Shown here piece by piece: positions 9,530-19,048 of a stretch of DNA of 64,000 nucleotides. Origin of the DNA: Dehalococcoidia bacterium (GTDB lineage: Bacteria > Chloroflexota > Dehalococcoidia > SpSt-223). The notes under the pieces are model-generated. The model was not told the DNA's origin. It did not search any database and saw only the letters and a program-made list of their open reading frames with translations. Positions within the stretch are counted from its first letter, which is position 1. Each line of letters begins with the position of its first letter. A program made the position numbers and the translations under genes. Where the stretch lies: assembly GCA_025054935.1 (NCBI GenBank), contig JANWZD010000003.1, forward strand, positions 248,001 to 312,000, written 5' to 3'.

Positions 9530-10341
9530 ATGCCGCCCGCCGATAGAGTGAACTGGGGCGAACGGCGGCCGTTGTCGCGCGCAACCTTCTGCTTGGCGGC
9601 AACCTGACTGCGCTTCGGCTCGCTCGTCATCCGCAGCGGCTTCTCAATTACGTCAACGAAGCGCTCTTCTTGTTTCAGACCTTTGCCGATCGCCGCCCGC
9701 TTCCTCAGCGATCGGTGTTCGACGCGTTCGGCGTTACTGGCGATGTGACAATCCGGCTTGCGAACCCGCCGGGCGGGACATGGTTTCATGCCATCGCCTC
9801 GTACGCGGTCGATATTGTGAGTCTTTGCCTAATCACGCGCATCGTGCAGCCGAACGTCGTTTTCGAGATCGGGACACTCCACGGCTACACGGCGCTTCAC
9901 TTTGCGCTCAACACGCCGGACGACGCCGAAATTTTCACCCTCGATCTGCCGCGAGGACATGCAGGTCCCCTTCAGCTGGCGACGACCATCGTCGATGACC
10001 AGCATATTCGCTCGTCGGTCATGACCAAGCGCTACGTCTTCGACGGCTACCCGGAAGCGCGAAAAATTCGCTGCCTCTTCGGCGATAGCGCCACGTTCGA
10101 CTTCTCGCCGTTTTACAATCGTGTCGGCCTCTTCTTTATCGACGGCGCGCATTCTTACGAATATGTGCGCTCAGACACGCTCAACGCCCTGAAGTGCTGT
10201 CCGCCGGGGGCGGTGATCGCTTGGCATGACTTCGGGCGCCTTGGCGTAAATGGCGTCACGCGCTGGCTGGCAACGCTTGCTCCTCACTACGACATCGTCG
10301 CCACTCCCGGCGGCTCGCTCGCGTACCTCATCGTCAAATAA
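9526..10341 (+). CDS. class I SAM-dependent methyltransferase, interrupted by an in-frame TAG at codon 7
   Basis: The core is a Methyltransf_24-like Rossmann methyltransferase (VVFEIGTLHGYTALHFA, then FFIDGAHSYEYV and AVIAWHDF). The ATG at 9526 overlaps the gmhA stop as ATGA, the junction used throughout this window, and is in frame. Codon 7 (9544-9546) is TAG. The frame after it (SELGRTAAVVARNLLL ...) looks fully coding but offers only CTG at 9553 and then TTG at 9670 as starts. So either the first codons are lost to a nonsense change or sequence error, or translation restarts inside. If TTG 9670 is used the protein has 223 residues and keeps the SAM-binding motif. Confidence 0.7.
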
Positions 10342-10884
10342 CCGCGAGGACGAGCGGCGCTGCTCGCTAGGAGGACAGCGGCTGGCAGCTGCGGCGGCAG
10401 CAGAAGGCTGGCGCTCCCGCTCAACCTGGCGCGGCACATTCCCTTCGAGAAAACAGCGCCGCTGCGGGGCTTGGGGAACAGCGCCCCTCGTTAGTGCCCA
10501 CCAGCGAAGAGCCTCGATCGCGTTCGGAGCGTTCCCCCGTGCTCGCTGCCTTGCGTCATGAGGCGAAGAGGGCGGCGCTGGCCGACCAGCAGCCTTGCGC
10601 AAGGGCGCGCCATCTTACGGCCGCGCTGGAGAGCGCATGAACGCGCGCCGCCTCTCCTCGCTCTGCTCCGCCAGCGCTGTGCTGCCGCGCGCGGACGGAC
10701 GGCCGCTGCGCTCACGCGGGAAAGCTCCTCCAGCGGACGGGTCGATTTGGCGGTTCGGGCGCGGGCGGCTGCTGCGGCCGGATGCGCCCAGAGGGGCAGG
10801 TATAGCAGAACGAGCGGTTCGTTGTTCACCTCAAGGGAGGTGATATACTTTCCAAGCCTCCGCCGCGCGCGGAGCGGAGACCCC
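10342..10884. other. 543-bp intergenic region upstream of gatB
   Basis: Longest gene-free stretch in the window. Open frames on both strands have Arg/Ala-rich, low-complexity translations without a ribosome binding site, so I do not call a gene. No tRNA arms or known structured RNA were recognised. The last 65 bp hold the gatB promoter. Confidence 0.5.
10822..10849 (+). promoter_or_regulatory. gatB promoter with an inverted repeat in the spacer
   Basis: TTGTTC (10822-10827), a 16-bp spacer and TATACT (10844-10849). A perfect repeat CACCTC-AAGG-GAGGTG (10827-10842) fills the spacer and could bind a regulator. Transcription would start about 30 nt before the gatB ATG. Confidence 0.55.
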
Positions 10885-12345
10885 ATGCGCTACGAAGCCG
10901 TCATTGGCCTAGAAGTTCACGCTCAGCTTATCACCAAGACCAAGATGTTCTGTTCGTGCAGCGCGGCCTACGCCGATGCGCCGCCGAACAGCATCGTCTG
11001 CCCGATCTGCTTGGGAATGCCCGGCACCTTGCCTGTCGCCAACAAGCAGGCAATCGACTACACCATCATGACTGGGCTTGCGCTCGGGTGCTCTATCCCG
11101 GAGTGGGCGAAGTTCGACCGCAAGAACTACCCCTATCCGGACCTGATGAAGGGGTATCAGATCTCCCAGTATGACGCCCCTCTCTGTGTCAATGGCGCGC
11201 TTTCGATCACCCTGCCCGATGGCACGCGCCGCCGGATCGGCATCATCCGCGTGCACTTGGAAGAAGATACGGCGCGCCTCCTCCACCGCGCCGATCCCAG
11301 CGGCGAGACGTATTCGCTGATCGACGTCAATCGCGCTGGGATCCCGCTGCTGGAGATTGTCAGCGCGCCCGACCTGCGCACCCCGGAAGAGGCAAAACTG
11401 TACTTGCAGAAGCTGCGCCGTATCCTGCGCTATCTGGGCGTCTCAAGCGGCAACATGGAGGAAGGTAGCTTCCGCTGCGACGCCAACATCTCGCTGCGGC
11501 CGCTGGGTGCGACGGAGTTTGGCGCGAAGGTCGAGATCAAGAACATGAACAGCTTTGCCGCGGTCGAGCGGGCGCTCAGCTATGAGATCGCTCGTCAAAC
11601 CGAACTGCTGGACCGCGGCGAGCGCATTGTCCAAGAGACGCGCGGCTGGGTCGAAGACAAAGGCAGTACGGTCGGGCAGCGCAGCAAGGAGCACGCCCAC
11701 GACTACCGCTACTTCCCCGAGCCGGACTTGCCGCCGCTGGTCATTGACCGGGCGTGGGTGGAGCGGCTCCGCGCTGCGATGCCGGAACTGCCGGACGAGA
11801 AAGAGGAACGCTACCGCACTCTGCTCGGCCTGAGCGACTATGACGCGCGGCAGCTTGTTGCCGACCGCCACGTCGCCGAATACTTCGAGGCGGCCCTTGC
11901 CGCGTCGTCGGGAGGGAACGGCCGCGCCAAGGCCCTTGCCAATTGGATCATCAACGATGTCAACGCGGTGCTCAACGCGCGCGGCATCGATATCACGGCC
12001 TTCCCCGTGCGTCCTCACGACTTGAATGAGCTGCTCGACCTCGTCGACTCGGGCGAGATCAGCCTCAAGATTGCGCGCGATGTCTTTGCTCGCATGGTCG
12101 AAACCGGGCGCTCGGCGACGGCGATCGTGGAGGAGCAGGGGCTGCGCCAAATTTCCGACGACGCGGTCGTGCTCCGCGCGATCGACGAGGCGATGGCAGA
12201 GAACCCGAAGGCGGTCGAAGATTATCGGGCTGGCAAAGCGGCTGCGCTTGAGTTCCTCTTCGGCAAGGTGATGAAGGCGACCCGCGGCAAGGCGAACCCG
12301 CAGCTGACGCGCCGTCTCTTGAGCGAGAAACTTGGATCGGTCTGA
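10885..12345 (+). CDS. gatB: aspartyl/glutamyl-tRNA(Asn/Gln) amidotransferase subunit B
   Basis: 486 residues, full length. It begins [15 protein letters not shown], the family signature. It contains the zinc-site cysteines ([17 protein letters not shown]), and [18 protein letters not shown] and [12 protein letters not shown] further on. A helical YqeY-like C-terminal domain binds tRNA. The subunit phosphorylates and amidates mischarged Glu-tRNA(Gln) or Asp-tRNA(Asn) together with GatA and GatC, neither of which is in this window. The ATG at 10885 has GGAG upstream; the longer frame upstream is non-coding. Confidence 0.97.
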   Translation: MRYEAVIGLEVHAQLITKTKMFCSCSAAYADAPPNSIVCPICLGMPGTLPVANKQAIDYTIMTGLALGCSIPEWAKFDRKNYPYPDLMKGYQISQYDAPLCVNGALSITLPDGTRRRIGIIRVHLEEDTARLLHRADPSGETYSLIDVNRAGIPLLEIVSAPDLRTPEEAKLYLQKLRRILRYLGVSSGNMEEGSFRCDANISLRPLGATEFGAKVEIKNMNSFAAVERALSYEIARQTELLDRGERIVQETRGWVEDKGSTVGQRSKEHAHDYRYFPEPDLPPLVIDRAWVERLRAAMPELPDEKEERYRTLLGLSDYDARQLVADRHVAEYFEAALAASSGGNGRAKALANWIINDVNAVLNARGIDITAFPVRPHDLNELLDLVDSGEISLKIARDVFARMVETGRSATAIVEEQGLRQISDDAVVLRAIDEAMAENPKAVEDYRAGKAAALEFLFGKVMKATRGKANPQLTRRLLSEKLGSV

Positions 12346-13414
12346 GCCGCAGCGCCCCGGGATCAATTGGGCGGTCGTGCGCACGACCGCCCACCGCGCT
12401 GTCGGCGACAACTGGCTCGAAGTCGGCGAGCCTCTCGAGCAGCTCCGCGCGCGCTATGCCGCCTTCGTCGCCGACGCGAAACACCTGATCGCCGAGTTCA
12501 CCGGCTGGTCCCTGCCGGCTGTGCCGGAGAATGTCGACGTCACCGACCGCGAGGGGTGGGTCGACGTCAATATCGATCAGTTTCGCCGGCTGTTCGACGC
12601 GCTCACCCCTGCGTTCCTTCCTGAGCCCGGACCAAGCGCGCTCAATCGTGTTCTTGCGGGGGCAGGCGCCACTGCGCTCTCGGTGCAGGTCGGCTTGCTG
12701 CTCGGTTTTCTCGCGCGGCTGGTGCTCGGGCAGTTCGATGTCGCGCTCTTCGGCGCCGCCGCCGACCGGCGGGTACTCTTTGTCGAGCCGAACATTCAGG
12801 GGATGATCGAGTCGATGGGGGTCGACCCCGACTCGTTTCGCTTCTATCTCAGCCTCCACGAGACCACGCATGCCGCCGAGTTCGCCGCACACCCGTGGCT
12901 GGCTGAGTATCTAATGGACTTGCTTCGCGAATATGCCGGCTCGGCCGGCGACAACTCCCTCTCCGCTCTTCTCGGGCATCTGGTCGGTCATTATCTCGAC
13001 GACGAGCCGGCCGGCGCGCTCGGCCACTTGATCTCGGAGGAGCAGCGCGCCATCTTTGCCCGGCTTCAGGCCGTGATGAGCCTAATCGAGGGGTACAGCG
13101 ATTACGTGATGCACGAACTCGCCCCCCGCCGGCTGCGAGACGCTGCGGCAATCGAGCGGGAATTCGCCGCGCGGCGTCAGCACCGCTCGGCGCTCCGCCG
13201 GGTTCTCTTCCAGCTGACCGGCCTCGATCTCAAGCTCGCCCAGTATGAGATGGGCAGACAGTTTGTCTCGCAGGTCATTGAACAGGCCGGCCGCGCTGCT
13301 ATCGACCATGTTTGGCGCGGCCCCGAATCGCTCCCCACGCTGAGTGAGATCCAGCACCCCTCCCGCTGGCTCAAACGGATGGGGTTCGCCGCATCGGCCG
13401 AGGACGAGAGGTGA
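12332..13414 (+). CDS. DUF2342-type zinc-dependent metalloprotease (F420-biosynthesis-associated zincin family)
   Basis: 360 residues. The zinc-binding HETTH (H176, E177, H180) sits in a long helix, and the N-terminus [15 protein letters not shown] and [10 protein letters not shown] are typical of this family. The family occurs in Actinobacteria and Chloroflexota and is named for its genomic association with coenzyme F420 genes; its substrate is unknown. No transmembrane helix or signal peptide is obvious. The TTG start at 12332 overlaps the gatB 3' end by 14 nt, so it is probably co-transcribed with gatB. Confidence 0.82.
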   Translation: MDRSEPQRPGINWAVVRTTAHRAVGDNWLEVGEPLEQLRARYAAFVADAKHLIAEFTGWSLPAVPENVDVTDREGWVDVNIDQFRRLFDALTPAFLPEPGPSALNRVLAGAGATALSVQVGLLLGFLARLVLGQFDVALFGAAADRRVLFVEPNIQGMIESMGVDPDSFRFYLSLHETTHAAEFAAHPWLAEYLMDLLREYAGSAGDNSLSALLGHLVGHYLDDEPAGALGHLISEEQRAIFARLQAVMSLIEGYSDYVMHELAPRRLRDAAAIEREFAARRQHRSALRRVLFQLTGLDLKLAQYEMGRQFVSQVIEQAGRAAIDHVWRGPESLPTLSEIQHPSRWLKRMGFAASAEDER

Positions 13415-13417
13415 GCC

Positions 13418-16159
13418 GTGCTCCGAGCCGGTCCGGTCGCTCTCGCGGTTCTGAGCGCGGCGGCGCTCGCCTTTGCGCTGCGGGTTGCCGGGCTCGGCAC
13501 CCAAAGCCTGTGGTATGACGAGGGGTTCAGCGTCTTCCTTGCCTCCCGGCCGCTTGCTGACATCACGCAGCTGACTGCCGGCGATATCCATCCGCCGTTC
13601 TACTACTACCTCCTGCACGGATGGATCGCGCTCACCGGCACGAACGAATTTGCGCTCCGCTTTCTCTCCCTCCTTCCTTCTGTGCTGACTGTCCCGCTAG
13701 TCGCGCGTCTTGCCGGCCGCGGGGGGCGGGTGGCGGCGGCAGTCGGCGCGATTTTCGCCGCCTGCGCTCCAGCAGCGGTGTGGTATGGCCAAGAAGCGCG
13801 GATGTATGCGCTGGTAGTCTTCCTTGTCGCGCTTTCGCTCGACCGCTTCCTCGCTCTTCTCGAGCGCGGGAGCGTGGTTGCCGGCGCGGGCTGGGGCATC
13901 GCGTCAGTCACCGCCATCTACAGCCACTTCTATGGCGCGTTCGTCGTGGCAGCAGAAGCGGTGGTCGCCGCAGCGTGGGCGCTTCTCCACCTCTGCAGGC
14001 CTGCCGGGCGCCGTCGGGCGGCCGCCTTTGCCGCGGGCTTCGCCCTGATCGCGCTCTCCTACCTTCCATGGCTCAGCCCGGCACTGACGCGGCTGGAAGG
14101 CGACGCGAGCTACTACCAAGGCGCAATCGATCCTGCGCAGGTGTTCCGGGAGGCCTCGACCCTGATTGCCGTGGGAGGAACCCTCGACGGCGTTCTTGTG
14201 CCGGTTGGGGGGATCGCCTTTGGAGTCGCGCTGCTGGGCGGCGTCTGGGCGCTCCGCCGCCGGCCGCTTTTCGTCAGCCTCTATCTCGCTGCGGTTGCGC
14301 TGCCCGTCGTGCTGCTTCTCCTCGTTAGCTGGAACCGCCCGAAGTTCCATCCGCGTTACCTCCTGATTACCCTTCCCGCTGCGCAGGCGCTTGCCGCGGG
14401 CGGGGTCGGCTGGCTTCTCGCGCCCTCTCGGCTGCGCGGCGGTCGGATTGCCGGCGCCGGTCTTGCCCTCTCGCTCGCGGTGCCGTGGGCGGTGTCGCTC
14501 ACCAATGCTGCCTTCGACAGCCGCTACGCGCGGGATGACTGGCGGGCGGCGGTCGCCGCGCTTGAGGTTGCCCCCGATGATGCGGTTGTTCTGGTCTCGG
14601 GCCACGCCTTCCCCGTCTTCGCCTACTACTACGGCAACCGGCCATTCACGCCGCTGCCCGAGGTGCTCACTCTCTCCACCCGCGAGACGCTCGGCTACCC
14701 CGTGGCCGCCGTTTTGAATGACCTCGCCGCGCGCGCCCGTCGGCTTTGGGTGGTGCGCTGGCAAGATGAGGTGGTTGATCCGAACGGCGTGCTTACGCGG
14801 CTGCTCCTCTCGGGCGCGGACCGCGAACCGCTCGACGCAGCCCCGCACGGCGTCGGTATCGAACGCTACCGCTTCCGACCGGGAGCACAGTTTGCAGCCG
14901 CGCCGGCGATCGCCCACCAGGTGGAGGCAAACTTCGGCAACGCACTCCGCTTGCTCGGCTATGACCGTCTCGGCGCCGAGCCTGCAGCGCCGCTCGCTGT
15001 CTCCGCGGGCGAGAGCATGACGCTGACGTTCTACTGGCAGGCGATGGGCGAGCTGCAGGCAGACTATAAGGTGGCGCTTCGTCTCGTCGACGAGCGCGGG
15101 ATCGTCTGGGGCCGCAACGACCGGCGGCCAGCGGCCTATTTCTATCCGACAGTGCGTTGGAAGCCCGGCGAGATCGTCTTTGGCGACCTGCCTGTGCCCC
15201 TCGACCCGACCACGCCTCCCGGCGTCTATTGGCTGGAGGTTGAGGTGTATGCAGAAGACGGCCCTCGTCTTGCGCCGCTCGATGTGCTCGATGCGCTTGG
15301 CAACCGGGCCGGCCACGCGCTGCGGCTCGCCCGTCTCCACGTCCTAGTGCCGTCGGGCGCGCAGCCGCCCGTCACCCTCGCGCGGTCGACCAGCGCCTTC
15401 TTGGGGGGGGTCCAGGTTGTCGGCCTTCCCCCCCGGCGGGACCTCGGCGTGGTGCGCCCCGGCGAGCGGGTGCTGCTCGAGCTCTATTGGCGGCGAGCTG
15501 CGGGCGGCGCTGTGGGGCTCGTTGCTCGACTGCAGCAAGGGGAGCGCCTGATTGCAGAACGGAGCGACCCCCTCGGCAGGAGCGACGAGATCGAGCAATG
15601 GCCGGCGGGCTGGACGTGGCGAGCGCTCTGGACCTTCTCGATCCCCCCCGACGCTCCTGCAGGACCAGTCGAGGCGCAGCTCTTCGACGGGCAAACCGCG
15701 CTTACCCTCCTCACCGCGACGGTCGACCCCGGAGAGCGGTCTTTCATTCTGCCCGCCGACCTCGCGATCCCGCTTGCGGCACCGTTCGGCGATCTTGCTG
15801 TTCTTCGCGGGTGGGAGGCCGACCGGCTGACGGCACCGGCAGGCCAGGCCTTCACTATTCGTCTCGTCTGGCAGGCGCGCCGCGCCTCACACACCCCGCT
15901 GAAAGTGTTTCTCCATCTTGTCGACCAGACAGGACGGGTTGTTGCCCAGCGCGACGCGGAACCGGGTGACGGCCGCTGGCCAACGACGGGGTGGCTTCCT
16001 GACCAAGTGGTGATCGACCGGGCGTTGGTGACGCTGCCCACCACATTGCCCCCCGGCGAATACGGCATCGTGGTGGGGCTGTACGATCCGGTCAGCGGCG
16101 AGCGGCTGCCGACCAGCGGAGGTGACAGCCTTCGTCTCGGCACAATCACTGTTCAGTGA
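13418..16159 (+). CDS. large ArnT/PMT-type (GT39/GT83-like) membrane glycosyltransferase with beta-sandwich C-terminal region
   Basis: 913 residues. The first ~360 residues hold about ten hydrophobic helices. Near the N-terminus is SLWYDEGFS with the conserved catalytic-type acidic residues, and IHPPFYYYLLHGW is the usual second motif. Such enzymes move sugars from polyprenyl phosphate onto proteins or lipids outside the membrane. The remaining ~550 residues look extracytoplasmic, with at least two or three repeats of the kind YWQAMGELQADYKVALRLVD / LVWQARRASHTPLKVFLHLVD. This suggests tandem immunoglobulin-like or carbohydrate-binding folds. The GTG start lies 3 bp after the zincin stop. Confidence 0.85.
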   Translation: MLRAGPVALAVLSAAALAFALRVAGLGTQSLWYDEGFSVFLASRPLADITQLTAGDIHPPFYYYLLHGWIALTGTNEFALRFLSLLPSVLTVPLVARLAGRGGRVAAAVGAIFAACAPAAVWYGQEARMYALVVFLVALSLDRFLALLERGSVVAGAGWGIASVTAIYSHFYGAFVVAAEAVVAAAWALLHLCRPAGRRRAAAFAAGFALIALSYLPWLSPALTRLEGDASYYQGAIDPAQVFREASTLIAVGGTLDGVLVPVGGIAFGVALLGGVWALRRRPLFVSLYLAAVALPVVLLLLVSWNRPKFHPRYLLITLPAAQALAAGGVGWLLAPSRLRGGRIAGAGLALSLAVPWAVSLTNAAFDSRYARDDWRAAVAALEVAPDDAVVLVSGHAFPVFAYYYGNRPFTPLPEVLTLSTRETLGYPVAAVLNDLAARARRLWVVRWQDEVVDPNGVLTRLLLSGADREPLDAAPHGVGIERYRFRPGAQFAAAPAIAHQVEANFGNALRLLGYDRLGAEPAAPLAVSAGESMTLTFYWQAMGELQADYKVALRLVDERGIVWGRNDRRPAAYFYPTVRWKPGEIVFGDLPVPLDPTTPPGVYWLEVEVYAEDGPRLAPLDVLDALGNRAGHALRLARLHVLVPSGAQPPVTLARSTSAFLGGVQVVGLPPRRDLGVVRPGERVLLELYWRRAAGGAVGLVARLQQGERLIAERSDPLGRSDEIEQWPAGWTWRALWTFSIPPDAPAGPVEAQLFDGQTALTLLTATVDPGERSFILPADLAIPLAAPFGDLAVLRGWEADRLTAPAGQAFTIRLVWQARRASHTPLKVFLHLVDQTGRVVAQRDAEPGDGRWPTTGWLPDQVVIDRALVTLPTTLPPGEYGIVVGLYDPVSGERLPTSGGDSLRLGTITVQ

Positions 16160-16165
16160 GCCTGG

Positions 16166-16171
16166 TATACT
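16166..16171 (+). promoter_or_regulatory. -10 box upstream of the pyrE-like gene
   Basis: TATACT, with a possible start of transcription near 16178 and about 18 nt of leader. The -35 is poor. Confidence 0.35.
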
Positions 16172-16195
16172 GCCGCGAAATTCCCCGAGGTGGCG

Positions 16196-16867
16196 ATGTC
16201 TTCCCGAGAAGGCGCGGAAAACCTGTGGCTGGCGAAGGCGCTGTTTGATCTCGGCGGCATTCAGTTCGGGAATTTCACCTTTCCTCACGGCACCCTCAAT
16301 TCGCCGATTTATGTCAATCCGCGCGTGCTGATCAGCGAGCCGGAAGTGCTGCGCCGCACCGCAGAAGTGATCGCGCATGAAACGGCCTCGGGCTCGCTCC
16401 GCCGTCGGCCGCGCGTCTCGCCCTTCACCCTCGTTGCCGGGGTGCCGTTCGGCGGGCTTCATCTGGCAACCGCCTATTCTCTGCTGACGGGCACCCCGAT
16501 GATCTATCCCCGCCCGCCGCGCACGGGCGGCCTCGGCGACATCATTGAGGGGCGGTTTCGGGAAGGGCAGACCGTCCTGATCATCGATGACCTCATCACT
16601 CATGGCGGGAGCATTCTGCAAACGAAGTCGCTTCTCGAGGAAGCAGGACTGCGCGTCCGCGACGCAGTCGTCCTTGTCGACCGAGAAGCGGGGGGCGCCG
16701 AGCGTTTGAGACGGCACGGCATCAACCTCATCGCCATCCTGAAGTTGAAGACGATGCTCAATCACTATCTCGCTCTCGGGCTGATCAGTTCTGAAGACTT
16801 TCACCGCAGCATGGCCTACCTCGAGAAGCCCTCGATCGACCTAGGAAGCGAAGCGAGCGGCGCCTAG
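16196..16867 (+). CDS. orotate phosphoribosyltransferase-like protein (PyrE family) with an altered catalytic loop
   Basis: 223 residues. The PRPP-binding motif IIDDLITHGGS and the DREAGGAERL segment match PyrE and the OPRT half of UMP synthase. At the place of the flexible loop that normally carries two catalytic lysines and a histidine (RKEAKDHG in E. coli), this protein reads RPPRTGGLGD and has no lysine. The ATG at 16196 follows GAGGTGG; a GTG two codons earlier is also possible. Either it is a divergent OPRT or it acts on another base. Neighbours give no pyrimidine context. Confidence 0.75.
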   Translation: MSSREGAENLWLAKALFDLGGIQFGNFTFPHGTLNSPIYVNPRVLISEPEVLRRTAEVIAHETASGSLRRRPRVSPFTLVAGVPFGGLHLATAYSLLTGTPMIYPRPPRTGGLGDIIEGRFREGQTVLIIDDLITHGGSILQTKSLLEEAGLRVRDAVVLVDREAGGAERLRRHGINLIAILKLKTMLNHYLALGLISSEDFHRSMAYLEKPSIDLGSEASGA

Positions 16868-16963
16868 CGTCCGCTGGTTCTCCGTTCCGAATCGCCTGCT
16901 TAACTGCTAGTCGCCAGCCGAGCGTTGCAGTAGGCTGGAGGCTGCGGGCGGATAGGCGAGACG

Positions 16964-17881
16964 GTGCACTGGATCTGGCCGATCCTCATCGTGATAGCGC
17001 TGACGCTCAGCGGCTGCAGTCGAGGGCGGACGCTTCCGGACGACCCGGCGCTCGGGCTGCGCACGCCCCCGACCCCGAGCCCGACGCCGCCTCGGTTGCC
17101 TGAGTCAGGAAGGACCACGAGCCCGTCCCCGCGGGCAACCGCAACGGAGATAGCAGGGGCGCCCGCCTTGACATCCCCGCGGTTTGTCCTGCCGACGATC
17201 GCGGCGCCGACGCTTGTCCCGACCTCGGCTCCCCCGGCGACGCCGACCCCGCCTGCCGCAGGGTCGCTTCCCCCCCCTCCTGAACCGCCGACCCCCGATG
17301 TCCAGCTGCGGGCGCCGAGACCGGCCGTGACGCCGTTCGCGCCGCCAGCCGAGCCGACTGTGCCGCGACCGCGCGAAACCGCGACGCCCATCCTCACTCC
17401 GTCCCCGACGCCGCGGCCGGTGCACTCCCCGACGGTCCCGCCCCGGCCGACCGAGACCCCCACCCCCTCGCCCCGGCCGACGGAAACGCGCACCCCGACA
17501 GCGACCCGTGAGCCGCCTACGACGCCGACCCCCGCTCATCCCTTTGTCGTCGAGCGCACCTACAGCGCCCCGAACTGTGCTGCGACAGAGGTCCGCGGGC
17601 GTTTCTTAGACAAGGCCGGACGAGGCGTGGCGGGCAATGTGGTGCGCGTGACGCCGCTCCATCGCGATGCAGCGCCCATTCTCGGATTGCCGAGCCGCGC
17701 CGATGGCACGTATGAGGTCGTCCTCCGGCAGGGACCAGAAGCTGGCCGCTGGCAGGTGCAGGCGCTTGCTGCGGGGGGACAGCCGCTTTCGCCGCCGATC
17801 CTCGTCGAGACGACAGCCGACCACTGCCGCTCCGCGGCAGGACGACAGACGGTCTACGTTGAGTTCCGGCAGGCGCGCTAG
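16964..17881 (+). CDS. Pro/Thr-rich lipoprotein with C-terminal carboxypeptidase-regulatory-like domain
   Basis: 305 residues. It has a lipoprotein signal with lipobox LSGC at about residue 18. Next is a ~165-residue spacer of Pro/Thr/Ser repeats (PTPSPTPP, PRPTETPTPSPRPTET). The last ~100 residues form a folded domain containing GRFLDKAGRGVAGNVVRV and DGTYEVVL, the pattern of Ig-like carboxypeptidase-regulatory domains. It is probably surface-anchored, with the spacer crossing the cell wall. Two cysteines in the domain (NCAAT, DHCRS) could form a disulfide. The function is unknown. The start is GTG at 16964. Confidence 0.75.
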   Translation: MHWIWPILIVIALTLSGCSRGRTLPDDPALGLRTPPTPSPTPPRLPESGRTTSPSPRATATEIAGAPALTSPRFVLPTIAAPTLVPTSAPPATPTPPAAGSLPPPPEPPTPDVQLRAPRPAVTPFAPPAEPTVPRPRETATPILTPSPTPRPVHSPTVPPRPTETPTPSPRPTETRTPTATREPPTTPTPAHPFVVERTYSAPNCAATEVRGRFLDKAGRGVAGNVVRVTPLHRDAAPILGLPSRADGTYEVVLRQGPEAGRWQVQALAAGGQPLSPPILVETTADHCRSAAGRQTVYVEFRQAR

Positions 17882-17884
17882 AAG

Positions 17885-18907
17885 CTACTCGCTCAGGCCC
17901 AGCCGTCTGCCATACAGTTGGAGGTAGAACTCGCGAAACTCGCCCGTGCGGATCGGGCGCCACCAGCTTGTATTCTGCTGGTACCACTCGACGGTTGCGG
18001 CAATGGCGGAGCGGAAGTCATGCTGCGGGTGCCAGCCGAGCGCTCGCAGCTTGCTGCTGTCGACCGCGTAACGTCGGTCGTGCCCCGGGCGATCTTCGAC
18101 GAAGCGGATCAGAGTGCGCGGACGGTTCAGCAGGGAAAGGATCGCGTCGGCGAGGGTGAGCGTGGTGATCTCTTCGTTATTGCCGATGTTGTACACCTCG
18201 CCCGGCTGGCCGGCTTCCAGCGCGAGCATGATCGCGCGGCAGTGATCTTCGACGTAGAGATAGTCGCGGATCGCCGTGCCGTCTCCGTAGATCGGGAGCG
18301 GCTGGCCCTCGATTGCGTTCGTGATGAAGAGGGGGGCCGCTTTCTCAGGATACTGGTATGGCCCGATCGTGTTAGCGCCCCGAGTGATGACAACATCGAG
18401 CCCATAGGTGACATGGTAGGAGAGGGCGAGGAGATCGCCCGCCGCCTTCGCCGCCGCATAGGGGCTGCGCGGCGCGACAGGATCGCGCTCGGTCGAGCGG
18501 CCGCTGAGAACCTCTCCATACACTTCGTCCGTGGATACGTGGAGGAAGCGGCGGGGGCGGAAAGCACGGCATGCCTCGAGCAGCACGTAGACCCCATGAA
18601 CGTTGGTGCGAAGAAAGGCAGAGGGGTCAAGCACCGAGCGGTCGACGTGGCTCTCCGCCGCGAAATTGACGATCGCGTCGACAGGCTCGCTTTCGAGGAC
18701 GCGCCGGACTGCCTCGGGGTCAGCGATATCCCCTTGGACAAAGCGGAACCGGGGGTCGCGATCGAGCCCGGCGAGATTAGCAAGATTGCCGGCGTAGGTC
18801 AGTTTGTCGAAGACGATCAGCCGCTCAAGGTCTGACCGCTGCAGCGCGAGCCGCACCCAATTGCTGCCGATGAACCCCGCGCCGCCGGTCACCAGCAGTC
18901 GCTTCAC
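17885..18907 (-). CDS. rfbB: dTDP-glucose 4,6-dehydratase
   Basis: 340 residues. It has the Rossmann motif GGAGFIGSNW, the dehydratase signature FDKLTYAGN, the catalytic segment STDEVYGEV and catalytic YAAAK. It makes dTDP-4-keto-6-deoxyglucose, the branch point to rhamnose and other deoxysugars. The GTG at 18907 is preceded by GAGGAGGA. RmlA is encoded just upstream; rmlC and rmlD are not in the window. Confidence 0.95.
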   Translation of the reverse strand: MKRLLVTGGAGFIGSNWVRLALQRSDLERLIVFDKLTYAGNLANLAGLDRDPRFRFVQGDIADPEAVRRVLESEPVDAIVNFAAESHVDRSVLDPSAFLRTNVHGVYVLLEACRAFRPRRFLHVSTDEVYGEVLSGRSTERDPVAPRSPYAAAKAAGDLLALSYHVTYGLDVVITRGANTIGPYQYPEKAAPLFITNAIEGQPLPIYGDGTAIRDYLYVEDHCRAIMLALEAGQPGEVYNIGNNEEITTLTLADAILSLLNRPRTLIRFVEDRPGHDRRYAVDSSKLRALGWHPQHDFRSAIAATVEWYQQNTSWWRPIRTGEFREFYLQLYGRRLGLSE

Positions 18908-19048
18908 GTGTTCCTCCTCGGCCAGGGCGTTCGCGCTGCTCCCCAGCATTCCTCGCTCGTTTGCCGGGCGCAGCGGCAGCGCCGTTCCCGCCCCGCAGGG
19001 CAGGAGGCCGATACCCCGTCCGTCTCCTTGCGCCTAGAGAAGATCGCC

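Noticed and set aside
10558-10884. N-terminal extension of GatB
   Set aside because: Upstream codons are non-coding in style, and the promoter and ribosome binding site lie between them and the family start [11 protein letters not shown].
10491-10886. 132-codon minus-strand open frame in the gatB upstream gap
   Set aside because: Arg/Ala-rich, no ribosome binding site, and it starts inside the gatB promoter.
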